A program made the translations under genes and the position numbers. Below are positions 25,082 to 27,374 of a stretch of DNA of 27,374 nt, one piece after another. The DNA comes from a bacterium. GTDB taxonomy: Bacteria; JAGOBX01. The DNA is taken from positions 1 to 27,374 of the forward strand of contig JAKPEO010000113.1 of NCBI GenBank assembly GCA_029551925.1. The letters are read 5' to 3'. Each line of letters starts with the position of its first letter. Positions within the stretch are counted from its first letter, which is position 1. The notes beneath the pieces are model-generated. The model made no database searches, was not told where the DNA came from, and was given only the letters and a program-made list of their open reading frames with translations.

Positions 25082-26530
25082 ATGTTTGCAGAAAAAATAT
25101 TAAATACTTTATTAAATAGCACAAATTCTTTTGTTATTACAACAGACGAAAAATTAAATATTATAAATATTACAGATAATTTTGAAAAAATTTTGAATAT
25201 TTCCAAACAGAATTATATAAATAGAAATATTAATGATATATTTGAACTTTCGACAATAGATATAGTTGAAAACACGTCTAATAAAAATTTAAGTATATTA
25301 ACCACCACAATAATTATAAATAAAAAAGTTTATTTTGCAAAAATTAGTTTTTATTTTTTTCAAGAAGAAAAAAAATATTTTTTTATTATAACTATTGAAA
25401 ATCTATTTGAATTTTTTGGCGGGCTGCTCGACCAATTAGGCATCGCAATGCATGTAATATCCAAAGACCGCACTATTATTTACTTTAATAAGGCCTCGCA
25501 AAATTATTTTAATATCAAAGAATGTATGAAATGTTATGAATTGCCAGATAATATTACTTTCAGTTCTTGTCAGCAGCGCTGTTTATTCAATACAGACAAA
25601 AAGATGCCGAATTTTGAATCAGAGCGACTGCTTAGCACAACACTCGGCAAAAGATATTTTAAAATTGTTACTATGCCAATTTATGACATAACAAACTCAA
25701 TGAATCTATTAATAAAAATTTTTTTTGATATTACCGAAACTGTCAATCTTATTCAGCAATTAAAAGAGACAAATGCAATACTTGAAGAAAACACAAAATT
25801 AAAAAATGAATTTATTTCTAATGTTTCGCATGAACTAAAAACGCCATTGACAAGCATACTCGGATATACGGAATTGTCATTAAAAAGATTGGAAAATCCG
25901 TCATTTTTAACAAATGAAAATAATATTAATTTTTTAATTTCCGCTTTTAAATCAGTAGATAAATCGAGCAAACGACTATTAGAATTAATAAGTAATTTAT
26001 TAAATTTTTCGTCTATCGAATTAAAGCGATCGGGGCTATTTATTTCGCTTATTGATTTTAATGAAATAGTAGATCGTATAAAAAGTGAAATATTATATCA
26101 AGCTGAGGATAAACATATAGATGTAAACTTTAAACTTTCAAACGCGTTAAAAAACATAAAGTTTTATAATGACAAAGAAAAATTGAATTTGATATTATGC
26201 AATCTATTGTCAAATGCTATAAAATTTACTGATAATGGTTATGTTAATTTAGAAATTGACTATAATTTATTAAATGATGAAGTTGTTTTTACAATTAAAG
26301 ATACTGGCATTGGCATAGATCCTAATCAGTATTCGTTGATATTTGAGCCGTTTAGACAAATAGACGGCACTTTGACGCGCAAATATCGCGGTATCGGGTT
26401 GGGATTAGCGCTCGTCAAAAAAATTGTGGATTTACTGCAAGGGACAATTGATATAGACAGCGAAAAAGAAAAGGGCGCTACAATAATTGTAAAACTGAAA
26501 AATTTAAAAAAGGAAAATACTATATGTTAA
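25082..26530 (+). CDS. Soluble PAS-PAS sensor histidine kinase with a Cys cluster in PAS 2
   Basis: This is a two-component sensor kinase without membrane segments, so it should sense a cytoplasmic signal. PAS 1 spans about 8-100 and PAS 2 about 113-225. Inside PAS 2 four cysteines stand at 148, 151, 163 and 167 (CMKCYE, then SSCQQRC). A coiled coil leads to HisKA with phospho-acceptor His250 in SHELKTPLTSILGY. The ATPase domain shows LLSNAIKFTDNG (N box), DTGIGIDP (G1), IFEPFRQIDG (F box) and GIGLGLALVKKI (G2). All catalytic motifs are intact. No response regulator gene lies beside it. The ribosome site is weak (GGGGTTG). Its last 7 bases overlap the next gene, indicating coupled translation. 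Confidence 0.93.
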   Translation: MFAEKILNTLLNSTNSFVITTDEKLNIINITDNFEKILNISKQNYINRNINDIFELSTIDIVENTSNKNLSILTTTIIINKKVYFAKISFYFFQEEKKYFFIITIENLFEFFGGLLDQLGIAMHVISKDRTIIYFNKASQNYFNIKECMKCYELPDNITFSSCQQRCLFNTDKKMPNFESERLLSTTLGKRYFKIVTMPIYDITNSMNLLIKIFFDITETVNLIQQLKETNAILEENTKLKNEFISNVSHELKTPLTSILGYTELSLKRLENPSFLTNENNINFLISAFKSVDKSSKRLLELISNLLNFSSIELKRSGLFISLIDFNEIVDRIKSEILYQAEDKHIDVNFKLSNALKNIKFYNDKEKLNLILCNLLSNAIKFTDNGYVNLEIDYNLLNDEVVFTIKDTGIGIDPNQYSLIFEPFRQIDGTLTRKYRGIGLGLALVKKIVDLLQGTIDIDSEKEKGATIIVKLKNLKKENTIC

Positions 26531-27342
26531 AATTTACAGATTTTTTTGATATTACAAATTGCGCATTTGCCGCAATTTTCGAAGATACTCAATATGTTTG
26601 GGAAGCGATAACTAAAATCAAAAAATATTTAAAATCAGAATTAAAACCAAATTTGACAAAAATCCCGAAATTCTGCGGTACGCTAATAACTAAAACATTA
26701 GTTTTATATAATAACGAAATAATCGACAGCGATTTTGAAATAGAATATGGCGATGCACTAAAAGGGAAATTGAAAGTTATTTATAAATCTGAAATATTGC
26801 CGAATGCATCAGTTATCTGCGCCGGAGCATATATAATAAGCGCAGATATATATTTAGGCACAGGTAGCATAATCGAACCGGGTGCTTATATCAAAGGGCC
26901 AGCATACATAGGGGACAATACAGAAATTCGTCAAGGTGCATATATTCGCGGGGATGCGCTGATTGGCGATAAATGCGTAGTAGGACATACTACTGAAATT
27001 AAAAATTCAGCAATGCTCGGAGATTCTAAAGCCGGGCATTTTGCCTATATTGGCGATAGTATTTTAGGCGCTGTAAATTTAGGCGCAGGCACAAAATTAG
27101 CAAATTTGAAAATGAACGATTCATTAGTAAAAATAAAAATTGGCGAACAAATATTTGATACCGGTCTGCGTAAGTTCGGCGCTATACTCGCAGATGGCGT
27201 AGAGACCGGCTGCAATAGCGTGACTTCGCCCGGCACAATTATCGGAAAAAATTCAATGCTTTATCCGAATACAACAGCCCGTGGATTTATACCGGAAAAT
27301 TCTATTATTAAAAATCCTAATAATATTGTAAAAAAAATCTGA
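26524..27342 (+). CDS. GlmU-like left-handed beta-helix acyltransferase/nucleotidyltransferase homologue
   Basis: From about residue 95 to 255 this 272-residue protein consists of hexapeptide repeats of the left-handed beta-helix type (EPGAYIKGPAYIGDNTEIRQ, YIRGDALIGDKCVVGH). These are followed by the GlmU-type acceptor-site text EIKNSAMLGDSKAGHFAYIGDS and VNLGAGTKLANLK. The first 90 residues are a short alpha/beta lead with DITNCAFAAIFEDTQYVWEA. A full GT-A nucleotidyltransferase domain as in GlmU is missing. Such proteins are usually annotated as sugar-1-phosphate acyl- or nucleotidyltransferase-like. Acetylation of a sugar phosphate for cell-envelope precursors is a family-based guess. AAGGA about 10 bases before the ATG and a 7-base overlap with the kinase gene show coupled translation. 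Confidence 0.82.
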   Translation: MLKFTDFFDITNCAFAAIFEDTQYVWEAITKIKKYLKSELKPNLTKIPKFCGTLITKTLVLYNNEIIDSDFEIEYGDALKGKLKVIYKSEILPNASVICAGAYIISADIYLGTGSIIEPGAYIKGPAYIGDNTEIRQGAYIRGDALIGDKCVVGHTTEIKNSAMLGDSKAGHFAYIGDSILGAVNLGAGTKLANLKMNDSLVKIKIGEQIFDTGLRKFGAILADGVETGCNSVTSPGTIIGKNSMLYPNTTARGFIPENSIIKNPNNIVKKI

Positions 27343-27374
27343 TGTTTGATTATAAGCAGTATTTTTACAATATC
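27342..27374 (+). CDS. Start of a further gene, cut by the window edge
   Basis: An ATG overlaps the preceding stop by one base (TGATG at 27340-27344) and opens a frame that stays open for the 11 codons left (MFDYKQYFYNI). The coupling layout makes a real gene plausible. The product cannot be told. Confidence 0.4.
   Translation, partial: MFDYKQYFYNI

Noticed and set aside
1-27374. CRISPR arrays, tRNA/rRNA genes, insertion sequences, prophage
   Set aside because: No regularly spaced direct repeats, no cloverleaf-like G/C-richer islands in the gaps, and no transposase, integrase or phage structural motifs were seen.

Overview
The window is a very AT-rich bacterial chromosome segment (about 30% G+C by eye) that is densely coded, with no intergenic gap longer than about 230 bases. 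Shine-Dalgarno sites are ordinary and promoters are sigma70-like. The gene content points to a flagellated, chemotactic bacterium that makes isoprenoids by the MEP route and riboflavin de novo. FliG, with its C-terminus ending in GGEEELVV, and FliF look spirochaete-like from memory, and DUF2225, AmrS and LemA also fit spirochaetes or neighbouring deep-branching phyla (Elusimicrobia, Margulisbacteria). That placement is an inference and needs a tree. No phage genes, insertion sequences, CRISPR array, tRNA or rRNA were seen.

Layout, positions 1-13828, plus strand. The window opens in a decayed AAA-ATPase-like/PD-(D/E)XK gene (1-759). A chemoreceptor with a cysteine-rich insert in its HAMP region follows (800-2887) and ends at an intrinsic terminator. 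Next come an NADP-type glutamate dehydrogenase with its own promoter (3041-4381), a structured AT-rich spacer, a CDF metal exporter (4484-5431), and a CPA2-type cation/proton antiporter with a C-terminal PTS EIIA domain. The antiporter reading frame is cut in two by one in-frame TAA (5457-7247). Two tandem sigma70-like promoters then precede a compact flagellar block fliF-fliG-fliH-fliI (7477-12316). A cobalamin-binding radical SAM gene (12350-13828) follows where fliJ would often be.

Positions 13882-24974, minus strand. Eleven genes lie head to tail with overlaps or short gaps, probably one long operon reading leftwards. In transcription order they are ribD, a membrane-anchored acidic/TPR-like protein, a dihydrolipoamide dehydrogenase homologue, lemA, thiS, thiF, a DUF2225 zinc-motif protein, a putative DUF3352-like lipoprotein, amrS, ispG, and a radical SAM/SPASM gene. 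The last gene is frameshifted in an A9 tract and lacks a normal start. The mixture (riboflavin, isoprenoid, sulfur carrier, radical SAM) looks like a housekeeping operon rather than one pathway.

Positions 25025-27374, plus strand. A strong promoter, divergent from that of ribD, drives a soluble PAS-PAS histidine kinase with a cysteine cluster in its second PAS domain. A GlmU-like left-handed beta-helix acyltransferase overlaps its end, and the start of a further gene runs off the window.

Three genes are visibly damaged (the AAA-ATPase-like gene, the antiporter and the SPASM protein). One lesion lies in, and two lie beside, A or T runs, suggesting either gene decay or reliance on slippage or readthrough. 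I did not find a clear new multi-gene system. The observations most worth following up are the cysteine-bearing sensors, the stop-interrupted antiporter-EIIA and the A9 frameshift.
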